Source: Conexibacter sp. S30A1
GTDB lineage: Bacteria; Actinomycetota; Thermoleophilia; Solirubrobacterales; Solirubrobacteraceae
NCBI RefSeq assembly: GCF_023330665.1
Contig: NZ_CP097127.1
Coordinates: forward strand, 3,162,001 to 3,226,000
Direction of reading: 5' to 3'
DNA: 64,000 bases
Both the position numbers and the translations under genes were made by a program. Below the pieces are notes generated by a model. That model saw only the letters and a program-made list of their open reading frames with translations, ran no database searches and was not told the DNA's origin. The first letter of the stretch is position 1. Each line of letters begins with the position of its first letter. This document shows positions 49,629 through 58,697 of this stretch, piece by piece.

Positions 49629-49775
49629 GTGCGATACGCTACGTTCAGCGATCGGCGTGGCCAGCAGGCCGCGACCCGGCCAACGACGTACTGGATGAGT
49701 GAGCAGGATCAACCGGGAGTGCGAGGCAAGATGAACACAGGAGCCGCAACTGAACCGATCGGGCGGATGTCGTGA
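49629..49775 (+). CDS. Possible 48-residue leader peptide coupled to sqr
   Basis: A GTG-started frame (MRYATFSDRRGQQAATRP...) follows an AAGAGGTGAT ribosome-binding-like sequence. It ends with a TGA that overlaps the sqr GTG by 4 bp. No domain recognised. The coupling suggests translation, but it could be a chance frame. Confidence 0.35.
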   Translation: MRYATFSDRRGQQAATRPTTYWMSEQDQPGVRGKMNTGAATEPIGRMS

Positions 49776-51217
49776 GTCGCGTCGTGGTGCTCGGCGCCGG
49801 CGTGTCCGGCCATACCGCAGCCGCCTTCGCGCGACGCTGGCTCGGCAAGGGGGACACCGTCACGGTGATCTCGCCGCGACCCGACTACAACTGGGTCCCG
49901 TCAAACATCTGGGTTGGTGTCGGCTTGATGAAGCCGTCCAAGGTGGTGGTTCCGCTTGCACCCATCTATGAGCGCGCCGGCATTGAGTTCGTGCTGGCCG
50001 CCGCGCAGTCGATCCACCCGGAGGGCGACGCGCAGTCGCAGACGCCGTATGTGACCGCGGTCGCCGCGGACGGCAAGGTTCACAAGGTGCCCTACGAGTT
50101 TCTGATAAACGCCACCGGTCCGGCCCTGCGGTTTGACAAGACGGAGGGTCTGGGGCCGGAGGACGGCCACAGCATGTCGGTCTGCACGCCCGATCACGCC
50201 AGCCTTGCCGCCCAGAGCTTCAACGAGGAGATCGAGCGCATGCGCCGCGGCGAGCGGCGGAAGTTCATCGTTGGCGCCGGCCATGGAACCTGCACCTGCG
50301 AAGGCGCGGCCTTTGAATACATAGTCAACCTCGAGTTCGAGCTGCGCCGTCACGGTGTGCGTGATCGTGCCGACATCACCTGGCTGACCAACGAATACGA
50401 GCTCGGCGACTTTGGGATGGGCGGCATGCACATCCGCCACAAGGGCTATGTGATCCCGTCCAGCACCTTCAACGGCTCGCTCTTCGCGGAGCGGGGGATC
50501 GACTGGATCACGCGTGCCCACGTCCAGAAGGTGGAGGAGGACCGCCTCCATTACGAGACCCTCGACGGTGTCAGCGCCGAGCGCGAGTTTGATTTCGCGA
50601 TGCTGCTACCGCCCTTCAGCGGGGTCGGGCTCAAGGCCTACGGGCGGGACGGCGCAGACATAACTGACCGCCTATTCCTGCCCAGCGAGTTCATGCGTGT
50701 CGACGCGGACTACAGCCAGAAGCCTTACACGGAGTGGAAGGCCGCTGACTGGCCGCGGACCTATCAGTCTCCCGCCTACCCCAACATCTTCGCTGCCGGT
50801 ATCGCGTTTGCGCCGCCGCACCAGATCTCCGTGCCACGCACCAGCCCGAACGGCACCGTCATCACGCCGGCCCCGCCGCGCACCGGTCAGCCGTCGGCGA
50901 CAATCGGCAAGGTCGTGGCTCGCTCGATCGTGGACATGATCGGCGGTGCCCCGGCGCCCACCAACGAGGCGTCCATCGCCGAGATGGGGGCCGCCTGTGT
51001 CGCATCGGCCGGCGCCAATCCCTTCACCGGGACCGCCGCGTCGATGATCGTCTACCCGATCGTTCCTGACCACGAGCGCTACCCGGAGTATGGGCGCGAC
51101 ATGGATCTCACCTTCGGTGAGATCGGTCTGGCGGGACACTGGATCAAGATACTGCTGCACCACATGTTCCTCTACAAGGCCAGGCTCCTGCCCGGCTGGC
51201 ACCGTATACCGGAGTAA
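49772..51217 (+). CDS. sqr: Sulfide:quinone oxidoreductase family protein
   Basis: 481 residues, an FAD flavoprotein oxidising sulfide with quinone as acceptor at the membrane. The N-terminal dinucleotide fold is VVVLGAGVSGHTAAAFARR; NATGPALRFD and the Cys-containing GHGTCTCEGAAFEY are in the middle. The second nucleotide region near NIFAAGIAFAPPHQISVP leads to a C-terminal amphipathic tail (LAGHWIKILLHHMFLYKARL, 20 residues) for membrane attachment. Cysteines at about 132, 170, 172 and 413 are candidates for the redox pair. GTG start. Divergent from the CstR operon. Confidence 0.85.
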   Translation: MSRVVVLGAGVSGHTAAAFARRWLGKGDTVTVISPRPDYNWVPSNIWVGVGLMKPSKVVVPLAPIYERAGIEFVLAAAQSIHPEGDAQSQTPYVTAVAADGKVHKVPYEFLINATGPALRFDKTEGLGPEDGHSMSVCTPDHASLAAQSFNEEIERMRRGERRKFIVGAGHGTCTCEGAAFEYIVNLEFELRRHGVRDRADITWLTNEYELGDFGMGGMHIRHKGYVIPSSTFNGSLFAERGIDWITRAHVQKVEEDRLHYETLDGVSAEREFDFAMLLPPFSGVGLKAYGRDGADITDRLFLPSEFMRVDADYSQKPYTEWKAADWPRTYQSPAYPNIFAAGIAFAPPHQISVPRTSPNGTVITPAPPRTGQPSATIGKVVARSIVDMIGGAPAPTNEASIAEMGAACVASAGANPFTGTAASMIVYPIVPDHERYPEYGRDMDLTFGEIGLAGHWIKILLHHMFLYKARLLPGWHRIPE

Positions 51218-51221
51218 AGAG

Positions 51222-51377
51222 ATGGATGATCAGGCTCGTTACGCGCCCAAGCCCACACGCTTCACCGTCTTTCAACGCACGTTTCTGCCCTTGCAGATCT
51301 GGCGCTTTGCGGTCATCAACCTGAAGATGATCGACATCATCAGGCGCGGGCATCGCGCAATGGGGCATCACGACTAG
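51222..51377 (+). CDS. 51-residue SQR-associated small protein
   Basis: Starts 5 bp after the sqr stop (MDDQARYAPKPTRFTVFQRT), then FLPLQIWRFAVINLKMIDII, an amphipathic or membrane-surface helix, and a basic His-rich end (RRGHRAMGHHD). Too short for a catalytic domain. Position suggests a membrane anchor or quinone-side partner of the SQR protein. Family name not known to me. Confidence 0.7.
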   Translation: MDDQARYAPKPTRFTVFQRTFLPLQIWRFAVINLKMIDIIRRGHRAMGHHD

Positions 51378-51470
51378 CCGTCCAACGACCGGTCCTCGAC
51401 GCGTCGGAGCGCTCGGATAATCCCCGGCTGGCGCCGCTCGCGTGAGCGGCGCGACTTGCTCACCGCTCGT

Positions 51471-51523
51471 CTGTGCCAGTCCCACCGCGCTCGTTTGGGC
51501 GCGAGCCTGTGGGACTGGCACAG
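51471..51523. terminator. Bidirectional hairpin between convergent genes
   Basis: A perfect 15-bp stem (51471-51485 CTGTGCCAGTCCCAC with 51509-51523) and a 23-nt loop containing a further CGCGCTCG/GGCGCGAG pairing. It separates the sqr operon from the convergent mini-protein gene. A smaller hairpin CGCCGCTC/GAGCGGCG lies at ~51432-51452. Confidence 0.7.
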
Positions 51524-51533
51524 CACCGCTGTG

Positions 51534-51719
51534 TCAGTTTGAAGCCTTGCCGGCGGCTCCGAACATACGACCGAAGAGGCCGCTGCGGGAGGAGGGCTGC
51601 TTGGGGTGACCCGGGCACCACTGTGATGCCGGCACTGAACGCCTGACCTGCTCGACGTGTTGGCCGCAGCCAGCCCAGGTTGTCTTGCCGCACTGCTTGC
51701 AGGTAACTGCTCGACACAT
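51534..51719 (-). CDS. 61-residue Cys-rich (zinc-ribbon-like) protein, paralogue of 47270-47425
   Basis: Begins MCRAVTCKQCGKTTWAGCGQ, then HVEQVRRSVPASQWCPGHPK, with the same CxxC, GCGxH and CxGH spacing as the copy at 47270. The C-terminal SGLFGRMFGAAGKASN tail is longer and amphipathic. It is preceded by a perfect 12-bp palindrome at 51775 and is divergent from an ArsR gene. Confidence 0.8.
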   Translation of the reverse strand: MCRAVTCKQCGKTTWAGCGQHVEQVRRSVPASQWCPGHPKQPSSRSGLFGRMFGAAGKASN

Positions 51720-51774
51720 CTGTTGCTCCTTGTCGTGGGATGCGGGCGGCCGCAGGGCCGACCGCCGTGAACTA

Positions 51775-51786
51775 TACAACGTTGTA
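51775..51786. promoter_or_regulatory. Perfect 12-bp palindrome, candidate ArsR operator
   Basis: TACAACGTTGTA lies about 55 bp upstream of the mini-protein start and about 100 bp upstream of the divergent ArsR gene. Size and position fit an ArsR-family site. Confidence 0.55.
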
Positions 51787-51883
51787 GTGGTAGCCGGCGT
51801 GGGCGGCTGGCGAGGCCAGTGGTCGCTGCCATCGGACAGCTGGCTCACATTCACAACCGAGTGCTTGTGCTAGCGTGTGAGGC

Positions 51884-52237
51884 GTGACTGCAGCCCGAAC
51901 GCTTCCGCCCACCCCGCTGTCCGAGCCGCTGGTCGACCTCGTCGCCCAGCGCTTTCGTGTGCTCGGCGAGCCGATGCGCATCCGGCTGCTCGATCTGCTG
52001 CGCGAGGGGGAGGCCACTGTCGGCGAGCTCCAGCAGTCGCTCGGCGCCTCTCAGCAGAACGTCTCAAAGCACCTCGGGATTCTGCATGGCGCGGGGATGG
52101 TGACGCGCTCCAAGCGTGGCACGAGCGTCGTGTATGCGATCACCGATGACAGCGTGTTCGACCTCTGTGACCAGGTTTGCGGCGGTATTCGCCGCCAGCT
52201 TTCGGATATGGAGTCGATCCTCAAGCTGCCGTCCTGA
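51884..52237 (+). CDS. ArsR-family transcriptional regulator
   Basis: 117 residues. The winged helix contains FRVLGEPMRIRLLDLLREGE, SQQNVSKHLGILHGAGMV (recognition helix) and the wing RSKRGTSVVYAI. The classical alpha-3 ELCVCDL metal site is absent. The only cysteines, C95 and C99, lie in the C-terminal helix (FDLCDQVCGG). This could be a thiol/persulfide or metal sensor. Divergent from the Cys-rich mini-protein, which is a likely target. Confidence 0.88.
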   Translation: MTAARTLPPTPLSEPLVDLVAQRFRVLGEPMRIRLLDLLREGEATVGELQQSLGASQQNVSKHLGILHGAGMVTRSKRGTSVVYAITDDSVFDLCDQVCGGIRRQLSDMESILKLPS

Positions 52238-52245
52238 GCACTCGC

Positions 52246-52998
52246 CTAACCGATATGCCCGAGCGAGCCGGCGCTCTCGGCGCGCTGAGGCCGGGTCGCG
52301 ATAAACAGGCAGGTGCGTGAGCCGACCCGCAGCGGGCCGGGCAGGTCTGGGAGCGCTGTGGTCAGGTGCGCGCGTGACGGCGAGGCGCTGATGTAGCGGC
52401 GCGCGGCGTCTGTGTCGGGCAGCGTCAGCCACGCCTCCACGGGCCTGGCGCTGACCGCGGCGAAGTGTCGGAGCAACGTGGCCTCTCCGTTCTCGGCAGA
52501 GAAAGGAAGCTCGAAGCGATCTGCACCGACAAGCGACCAGAGCTCGCGCAGGTGCTGCTCGCTGTTGGTGACCGCGACCAGTGACCCGCCAGGCTCGAGG
52601 ACCCGTGCGATCTCCGCCAGGGCGCGGTCGAGATCAGGAACGTGGTAGAGCATCCAGGCCGCCACAACGCAGGCGATCACCCCGTCGCCGTATGGCAGCG
52701 CCTGCACGTCGGCAACCTGCGCGCTCAGGCCGCGGGCGCGGACGAGCTGCACCATCCGGGGTGAGATATCGACCGCCCGGTAGTCTGAGACGCCTGCCTC
52801 GACGAGACGCTGCCCGAGCTCGCCACGGCCGGGCCCGATCTCGAGCACCGAGCTGGGCCTCAGAGCGAGAACCGCCTGCGCCAGCAGCTCCTTCATGTCC
52901 TCGCCCTCGAGGCCCTCGTAGAGCGATCGCCGGGTCGCGAGCCCCACTTCGGTTGCGTACTCGCGGGTGACCGCGGCCGGATCGTTCAGGCGCGACAT
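52246..52998 (-). CDS. Class I SAM-dependent methyltransferase
   Basis: 250 residues. SAM motif VLEIGPGRGELGQRLVEAG, acidic post-I DYRAVDISPRMVQLV, motif II VVAAWMLYHVPDLDRALAEI (20 residues), and VLEPGGSLVAVTNS. Methyltransf_11/25-like; substrate unknown. ATG 52998 is used because the upstream extension is low-complexity. Convergent with arsR, 8 bp apart. Confidence 0.85.
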   Translation of the reverse strand: MSRLNDPAAVTREYATEVGLATRRSLYEGLEGEDMKELLAQAVLALRPSSVLEIGPGRGELGQRLVEAGVSDYRAVDISPRMVQLVRARGLSAQVADVQALPYGDGVIACVVAAWMLYHVPDLDRALAEIARVLEPGGSLVAVTNSEQHLRELWSLVGADRFELPFSAENGEATLLRHFAAVSARPVEAWLTLPDTDAARRYISASPSRAHLTTALPDLPGPLRVGSRTCLFIATRPQRAESAGSLGHIG

Positions 52999-53138
52999 CG
53001 CACGCCAGCCTACAGGGGCCACATACGGCCCTCGCCGTTTGTGCGTCGGCCGGTCCTCGGAGGACTCATCACCCCCGGCCTCGCTGCCGATCCATACAGA
53101 TATAGCCCCAAGCCACCCGCAAGCGACGAGCCCGAGCG

Positions 53139-53390
53139 ATGAACACCACAGCACCAGAGACCCGCAGGCCACGGCCACCAAGCGAGCGCCCGGTGCGGGA
53201 GCTGCACACCCGCTCGGTGGACGGACTGGACGTGGCGCTTTTGTGGTGCGAGGCCGACGACCTGGTCTTCGTGCGCGTGGAAGACAGGCGCACTGGCGAG
53301 GCGTTCTCGGTTCCCGTCAGGCGCGACCAGTCGCCGCTTGAGGTCTTTCACCATCCCTACGCCTACGCGCTGGCGACCCAGAGCCGCTGA
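53139..53390 (+). CDS. Small conserved-type hypothetical protein
   Basis: 83 residues with a disordered N-terminus and a strand-rich core (VDGLDVALLWCEADDLVFVR, then EDRRTGEAFSVPVRRDQSPL, EVFHHPYAYA). Codon use is gene-like. Function unknown. Confidence 0.65.
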   Translation: MNTTAPETRRPRPPSERPVRELHTRSVDGLDVALLWCEADDLVFVRVEDRRTGEAFSVPVRRDQSPLEVFHHPYAYALATQSR

Positions 53391-53421
53391 AGCCGACTTT
53401 CACGCCAGGTAAGCTCGGGCT

Positions 53422-54477
53422 GTGCCTGAGCGGCGGGTTGCGATCATCGGCTACGGACTGGCGGGCAGCGTCTTCCACGCACCGCTGATCACGGCTACCC
53501 CGGGGCTCGGCGTCGCGGCGATCGTGACCTCCAACGCGCAGCGCCAGGCTCAGGCCCGTCGCGACCATCCCGAGGCGCGGCTGCTTGCGAGCAGCGACGC
53601 GCTATGGGGGATAGCTGAGGAGCTTGACGGCGTGGTCATCGCCAGCGCCAATGACTCGCACGTGGAGCTGGCGATGCGCGCGATCGACCTTGGGCTGGCC
53701 ACGGTCGTGGACAAGCCGCTTGCGCCCAGCGCCGGCGAGGCGCGAGCGCTGGTGGCGCACGCGCAGGCGCGCGGGGTTCTGCTCACCGTCTTTCAGAACC
53801 GCCGCTGGGACTCAGACCAGCTGACCCTGGCGCGGCTGCTGGCCGACGGTGCGCTCGGCCGGGTTCTGCGCTACGAGTCTCGCTTTGAACGCTGGCGGCC
53901 GCAGGCCCGTCTCGAAGCCTGGCGCGAGCGCAGCGCGCCTGCTCAGGGCGGCGGGCTGCTGTTGGATCTCGGCAGCCACCTGGTGGACCAGGCGCTACAG
54001 CACTTTGGTCCGGTTTCAGAGGTGTATGCGGAGATCGCAAACGTGCGTGGCACACCCGCCGACGACGATCTTTTCCTCGCCCTGACGCATCGCTCAGGAA
54101 CGATCAGCCACCTGCGTGCCTCCGCTGTGACGGCCGCGCCCGGGCCGCGCCTGCGGGTGCTCGGTAGCGACGCGGCACTGATCGTGCGCGAGCTCGACTC
54201 GCAGGAGGACCGTCTGCGCGCGGGACAGCGACCGGACACCGCAGCCGACTGGGGCGTCGAGCCCGCGCACGCGCACCCGCGGCTGATAGCAGGCGAGCGC
54301 AGCGTGCCGCTGACGCCCGAGCGGGGTGCCTGGCAGCGCTTCTACGAGCAACTCGCGCTGGCGCTGGACGGCCAGGGGCCGGTTCCGGTCGACCCGCATG
54401 ACGCGGTCGCGGCGTTGATCGTGATCGAGGCCGCGCGGCGCAGCGCCGCCGCACGTCAGGTTGTCTCACTCGACTGA
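53422..54477 (+). CDS. Gfo/Idh/MocA-family oxidoreductase
   Basis: 351 residues. An N-terminal Rossmann fold (VAIIGYGLAGSVFHAPLI) and the family motif VVDKPLAPSAGEARAL carry the conserved Lys. The C-terminal domain has LLLDLGSHLVDQALQHFGPV (20 residues). NAD(P)-dependent sugar or polyol oxidoreductase; the substrate cannot be assigned. GTG start after a short gap. Convergent with hutU, 13 bp apart. Confidence 0.9.
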   Translation: MPERRVAIIGYGLAGSVFHAPLITATPGLGVAAIVTSNAQRQAQARRDHPEARLLASSDALWGIAEELDGVVIASANDSHVELAMRAIDLGLATVVDKPLAPSAGEARALVAHAQARGVLLTVFQNRRWDSDQLTLARLLADGALGRVLRYESRFERWRPQARLEAWRERSAPAQGGGLLLDLGSHLVDQALQHFGPVSEVYAEIANVRGTPADDDLFLALTHRSGTISHLRASAVTAAPGPRLRVLGSDAALIVRELDSQEDRLRAGQRPDTAADWGVEPAHAHPRLIAGERSVPLTPERGAWQRFYEQLALALDGQGPVPVDPHDAVAALIVIEAARRSAAARQVVSLD

Positions 54478-54490
54478 GGTCGCGCGCCGC

Positions 54491-56149
54491 CTACGCCGGC
54501 TCGCCGCCCAGCATCGGCATCCTGATCGCGCCCGCCCGGGCCACCTCGGCGGCGCGCTCATAGCCCGCGTCGGCGTGGCGGACCACCCCCAGACCGGGGT
54601 CGGCGAGCAGTACGCGCCGGAGCCGATCGGCAGCCAGCGGGCTGCCGTCGGCAACCACAACCTGTCCGGCGTGGATCGACTTGCCCATGCCCACCCCGCC
54701 ACCCTGGTGCACCGACACCCAGCTGGCGCCGCAGGCGGTGTTGAGCAGCGCGTTGAGGATCGGCCAGTCCGCGACGGCGTCTGAGCCGTCGAGCATCGAC
54801 TCGGTCTCGCGCTGCGGGGAGGCGACCGAACCGGTGTCCAGGTGGTCGCGCCCGATCACGATCGGGCCGTGCAGCTCACCGGAGGCGACCATCTCGTTGA
54901 AGCGCAGGCCCGCCAGGTGGCGCTCGCCGTAGCCAAGCCAGCAGATCCGCGCCGGCAGGCCCTGAAAATGCACCTTCTCGCGCGCCAGGCGGATCCAGCG
55001 GGCGATGTGCTCCTGCTCGCCGAAGAGCTCGAGGATCGCCTCGTCGGTGGCGTGGATGTCGGCCGGGTCGCCGGAGAGCGCCACCCAGCGAAACGGCCCC
55101 TTGCCCTCGCAGAACAGCGGCCGGATGTAGGCGGGCACAAACCCGGGGTAGGAGAACGCGTCGCGGTCACCGTGCTCGAAGGCGAGCCCGCGCAGCGCGT
55201 TGCCGTAATCGAAGGCCTCCGCCCCGGCGGCCTGCAGCGCGCGGATCGCGCCGACGTGCGCGAGCACCGACTCACCCACGCGCTTCAGGTACTCGTCCGG
55301 GTCTGACCCACGCAGCACCTCGGCCTGCTCCATCGTCAGCCCCGCCGGGATGTAGCCGTTCAGGGGGTCGTGCGCGGAGGTCTGGTCGGTCACCACGTCA
55401 ACCGGAACCGCCCGGCGCACCAGCTCGGGCAGCACCTCGGCGGCGTTGCCCAGCAGCCCGATCGATAGCGCACGGCGCTCACGCGCCGCCGCCGCCAGCC
55501 GGTCAAGCGCGTCGTCCAGGTCGGCGGCGCGCTCGTCCAGGTAGCCGGTCTGGATGCGCCGCTCGATGCGCTGCAGGTCGGTCTCGATGCAGAGCGCCGT
55601 GCCGCCGCACATCGTGATCGCAAGCGGCTGGGCGCCGCCCATGCCGCCCAGCCCGGCCGTCACCACCAGGCGTCCTGTCAGGTCTCCGCCGAAGCGCTTG
55701 CGCGCCGCCGCCGCGAAGGTCTCATACGTGCCCTGCAGGATCCCCTGGGAGCCGATGTAGATCCACGAGCCCGCGGTCATCTGCCCGTACATCATCAGCC
55801 CGGCGGCGTCGAGCTCGCGGAAGGTCTCCCAGTTGGCCCACTCACCAACCAGGTTTGAGTTGGCGATCAGCACGCGCGGCGCGCGCTCGTGGGTCTCAAA
55901 CACAGCCACCGGCTTGCCGGATTGCACAAGCAGCGTCTGGTCGTCGGCGAGCACCGTCAGCTCGCGCTTGATCGCCTCAAGGCACTCCTGGTTGCGCGCC
56001 GCCTTGCCGATGCCGCCGTAGACGATCAGCTCCGCCGGGTTCTCCGCGACGTCGGGGTGCAGGTTGTTCTCGAGCATCGCCAGCGCCGCCTCCTGCTGCC
56101 AGCCGCGGCAGCGCGGGGGTGAGCCCGCCCCACTGATGGACGCGCTCAT
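54491..56149 (-). CDS. hutU: Urocanate hydratase
   Basis: 552 residues, converting urocanate to imidazolone propionate in histidine degradation. Motifs are [20 protein letters not shown] near the N-terminus, [31 protein letters not shown], the NAD-binding [14 protein letters not shown], and near the C-terminus [13 protein letters not shown] and [23 protein letters not shown] 56149 overlaps the upstream dehydrogenase stop by 4 bp. The other hut genes are not in the window. Confidence 0.96.
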   Translation of the reverse strand: MSASISGAGSPPRCRGWQQEAALAMLENNLHPDVAENPAELIVYGGIGKAARNQECLEAIKRELTVLADDQTLLVQSGKPVAVFETHERAPRVLIANSNLVGEWANWETFRELDAAGLMMYGQMTAGSWIYIGSQGILQGTYETFAAAARKRFGGDLTGRLVVTAGLGGMGGAQPLAITMCGGTALCIETDLQRIERRIQTGYLDERAADLDDALDRLAAAARERRALSIGLLGNAAEVLPELVRRAVPVDVVTDQTSAHDPLNGYIPAGLTMEQAEVLRGSDPDEYLKRVGESVLAHVGAIRALQAAGAEAFDYGNALRGLAFEHGDRDAFSYPGFVPAYIRPLFCEGKGPFRWVALSGDPADIHATDEAILELFGEQEHIARWIRLAREKVHFQGLPARICWLGYGERHLAGLRFNEMVASGELHGPIVIGRDHLDTGSVASPQRETESMLDGSDAVADWPILNALLNTACGASWVSVHQGGGVGMGKSIHAGQVVVADGSPLAADRLRRVLLADPGLGVVRHADAGYERAAEVARAGAIRMPMLGGEPA

Positions 56150-57501
56150 GGGTAGATCGCCCGCAGCTTCGCGGCCTCCGAGACATGCGTGATCGCGCTC
56201 GCCAGTGCGGCGGTGCGGTTGTCGACCCCCAGCTCGACGGCGGCGCCCCGCACACGGTCGTAGGCGGAGCGCATCTGCGTGCGCAGCCGCTCCTGCACCT
56301 CGAGCGCCTGCCAGCTGTACTTCTGGTGGCTCTGCACCCACTCGAAGTAGCTGACTATCACACCGCCCGAGTTGGCCAGGATGTCCGGCACGACGCTGAT
56401 CCCCCGGTCGCTCAGGATGCGGTCGGCGGCCGGCGTGGTCGGGCCGTTTGCGCCCTCCACCACCAGCTTGCACTTCAGCCGGTCGGCGTTGCGCTCGGTG
56501 ATCTGCTCCTCGCGCGCAGCGGGCACCAGCACGTCGCAGTCGAGCTCGAGCATCGCCTCGCCGCTGACCGGCTCGGCGTCCGGGAAGCCCTCGAGGTAGT
56601 AGTGCTCATCCACCCAGCGCAGCACCGCCGGTATGTCAAGCCCGTGCGGGTTGGCGATCGCGCCGCGGATGTCTGAGACCGCGACCACCTTGCCCCCGCG
56701 GGCGTGCAGCTCGCGCGCCGCCACGGAGCCGACGTTGCCGAAGCCCTGAACGACGAAGCTCGACTCAGGCAGCGACCAGCCGAGCTCCTCAAAGGCGCTC
56801 TCGATCGAGAAGACGACCCCCAGGCCGGTCGCGTCGTGGCGCCCGATGGTGCCGCCGAGCGCCACCGGCTTGCCGGTCACAACCGCCGGCACGGAGTAGC
56901 CGACCGACTGCGAGTAGGTGTCGTAGAACCAGGCCATCTCGCGCTCGCTGGTGCCCATGTCCGGTGCGGGGATGTCCATGTCCGGTCCCACGATCGGCAA
57001 CAGCTCGGCGGTGTAGCGCCGCGTGATCCGCTCCATCTCGCCGGCCGATAGCGCGTGGGGGTCGCAGCGCACGCCGCCCTTGGCGCCACCGAACGGCAGC
57101 CCCGCCAGCGAGCACTTCCAGGTCATCCACATCGCCAGTGCCGCGCACTCGCCGAAGCCGAGGTCGGGCGCGAAGCGCAGGCCGCCCTTGGTCGGCCCCA
57201 TCGCCAGTGTGTGCTGCACGCGGTAGCCGGTGTAGTTGATCACCTCGCCGTTGTCCATCCGCGCCGGGAAGTTGCAGACCAGCGAGCGCCGCGGCTCGAG
57301 CAGCCGGGTGCGCAGCTCGTCCTCCAGCGCGAGCACGTCCGCGGCCCGCGCGAACTGGCGGCATGCCATGGCGTACAGCGGCGAGTGCCACTCCTCGCCG
57401 AGCGGCACGTCGTCAAAGCGCGCCTCTCCGGCCGTCCTTCCGCCCGGCCGCGCCGCTGCTTGGCCGGGCACCGAGTCGTCTTCCAAAGCCGTCGAGCTCA
57501 T
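56146..57501 (-). CDS. Glutamate dehydrogenase (Glu/Leu/Phe/Val dehydrogenase family)
   Basis: About 451 residues. The substrate-binding segment is [20 protein letters not shown]; the catalytic lysine lies in [13 protein letters not shown], followed by [20 protein letters not shown]. The NAD domain has [20 protein letters not shown]. The fit is to NAD-type glutamate dehydrogenases. Coupled to hutU, it would deaminate the glutamate that histidine breakdown yields. ATG 57501 preferred over GTG 57510. Confidence 0.92.
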   Translation of the reverse strand: MSSTALEDDSVPGQAAARPGGRTAGEARFDDVPLGEEWHSPLYAMACRQFARAADVLALEDELRTRLLEPRRSLVCNFPARMDNGEVINYTGYRVQHTLAMGPTKGGLRFAPDLGFGECAALAMWMTWKCSLAGLPFGGAKGGVRCDPHALSAGEMERITRRYTAELLPIVGPDMDIPAPDMGTSEREMAWFYDTYSQSVGYSVPAVVTGKPVALGGTIGRHDATGLGVVFSIESAFEELGWSLPESSFVVQGFGNVGSVAARELHARGGKVVAVSDIRGAIANPHGLDIPAVLRWVDEHYYLEGFPDAEPVSGEAMLELDCDVLVPAAREEQITERNADRLKCKLVVEGANGPTTPAADRILSDRGISVVPDILANSGGVIVSYFEWVQSHQKYSWQALEVQERLRTQMRSAYDRVRGAAVELGVDNRTAALASAITHVSEAAKLRAIYP

Positions 57502-57634
57502 CGCCGCCACCCTTCGCTCGTCGCCAGATCAGGCATCCGCTCTCCTCCTCGTTGTCCTTGTTGCCGCCAGCTGCTTGTGACCTCAGGGACCATACGCCTT
57601 CCGCTGGCGTGAGCCGCCGGCGGCGTCGCTGTAG

Positions 57635-57665
57635 TTGTGTAGACTCTGTACAGTTTCTGTAGAAT
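57635..57665 (+). promoter_or_regulatory. MerR-type promoter with palindromic operator upstream of the SDR operon
   Basis: A -35-like TTGTGT (57635-57640) and -10 TAGAAT (57660-57665) are separated by 19 bp, the long spacer typical of MerR-family targets. The spacer holds a palindrome AGA-NN-CTGTACAG-NN-TCT (57641-57658). A related GTACAAGTTTC sequence precedes carH (61498-61516). Expected regulator: the CarH-like protein at 60605. Confidence 0.7.
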
Positions 57666-57668
57666 CTT

Positions 57669-58697
57669 TTGGGGCAACCCGCAACCGTGCTCGACACCAT
57701 CATCGACGACCTGCTCGACCGCACCGTGCTCGGCGGTTACACGAGCCTCGGCTACAGGCTCAGACAGCGGTCCTGGCCGGCGGCGGCGCTTCAGCCGATG
57801 GCGGGCAAGGTCGTGATGATCACGGGCGCCGCATCGGGGCTCGGGCTTGCAGCCGCGGCCGGTTTCGCAAAGCTGGGCGCCAGCGTCTGGCTGGTGGTCC
57901 GCTCACAGGCGCGTGGCGAGGAGGCGCTCGGCGCTCTGCGCGGGCGCGGCCTGGGAACGGGCCTGCAGGTCGGGGTCTGTGACCTCAGCGACCTGGGTTC
58001 GGTCAGGCGCTTCGCGGCCGGGTTTCAGGCGAGTGGGGCGCGCCTTGATGTGTTGGTGAACAACGCGGGTGTCCTGACCCGGACGCGAGAGCTCTCCAAG
58101 AACGGGATTGAGCTGACCTTCGCGGTCAACGTGGTGGCGCCGTTTCTGCTCACCAACCTGCTGCTGCCGCGCATGATCTCCAGCGCGCCCGCGCGAATCA
58201 TCAACGTCGCCTCCGGCGGCATGTACCTGCAGAGGTTGCGGGTGGACGATCTGCAGAGCGAGCGCGGCCACTTCGACGGTGCCGCCGCCTACGCGCGCAC
58301 CAAGCGCGCCGAGGTCGTGCTCACCGAGCTGTTTGCGCAGCGGCTCGACCCCGCCTCGGTGGCCGTGCACGCGATGCACCCAGGGTGGGCGGACACCCCC
58401 GGTCTGAGGGCCTCGCTACCGGGCTTTCACCGGCTGGTGGGGCCCCTGCTGCGCACCGCCGAGCAGGGCGCCGACACGATCGTCTGGCTCGGCGCCGCCG
58501 CGGAGCCGGCCGCTAGCAGCGGCCGCTTCTGGCACGACCGCCGGATCCGCCCGACACACGTGGCCGGCTACGCCCGCGAGGGCGAAGCGGACCGCGAGCG
58601 GCTCTGGTCGGCCTGCGTGGAGCTGGCCGGCCTGAGCGACAGACCACTGAAGCGACCATGGGAGACGAGCGATGGCACGTTACCGAGCCACAGTTGA
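57669..58697 (+). CDS. Short-chain dehydrogenase/reductase
   Basis: 342 residues. After an N-terminal extension of ~45 residues, the Rossmann motif VMITGAASGLGLAAAAGFAK (20 residues) begins, then LDVLVNNAGVL. The Ser of INVASGGMY and the catalytic pair YARTKRAE (Tyr-x-x-x-Lys) follow. It resembles retinol-dehydrogenase-like SDRs. TTG 57669 or GTG 57687 may be the start; both lie directly downstream of the MerR-type promoter. First gene of a four-gene operon. Confidence 0.9.
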   Translation: MGQPATVLDTIIDDLLDRTVLGGYTSLGYRLRQRSWPAAALQPMAGKVVMITGAASGLGLAAAAGFAKLGASVWLVVRSQARGEEALGALRGRGLGTGLQVGVCDLSDLGSVRRFAAGFQASGARLDVLVNNAGVLTRTRELSKNGIELTFAVNVVAPFLLTNLLLPRMISSAPARIINVASGGMYLQRLRVDDLQSERGHFDGAAAYARTKRAEVVLTELFAQRLDPASVAVHAMHPGWADTPGLRASLPGFHRLVGPLLRTAEQGADTIVWLGAAAEPAASSGRFWHDRRIRPTHVAGYAREGEADRERLWSACVELAGLSDRPLKRPWETSDGTLPSHS

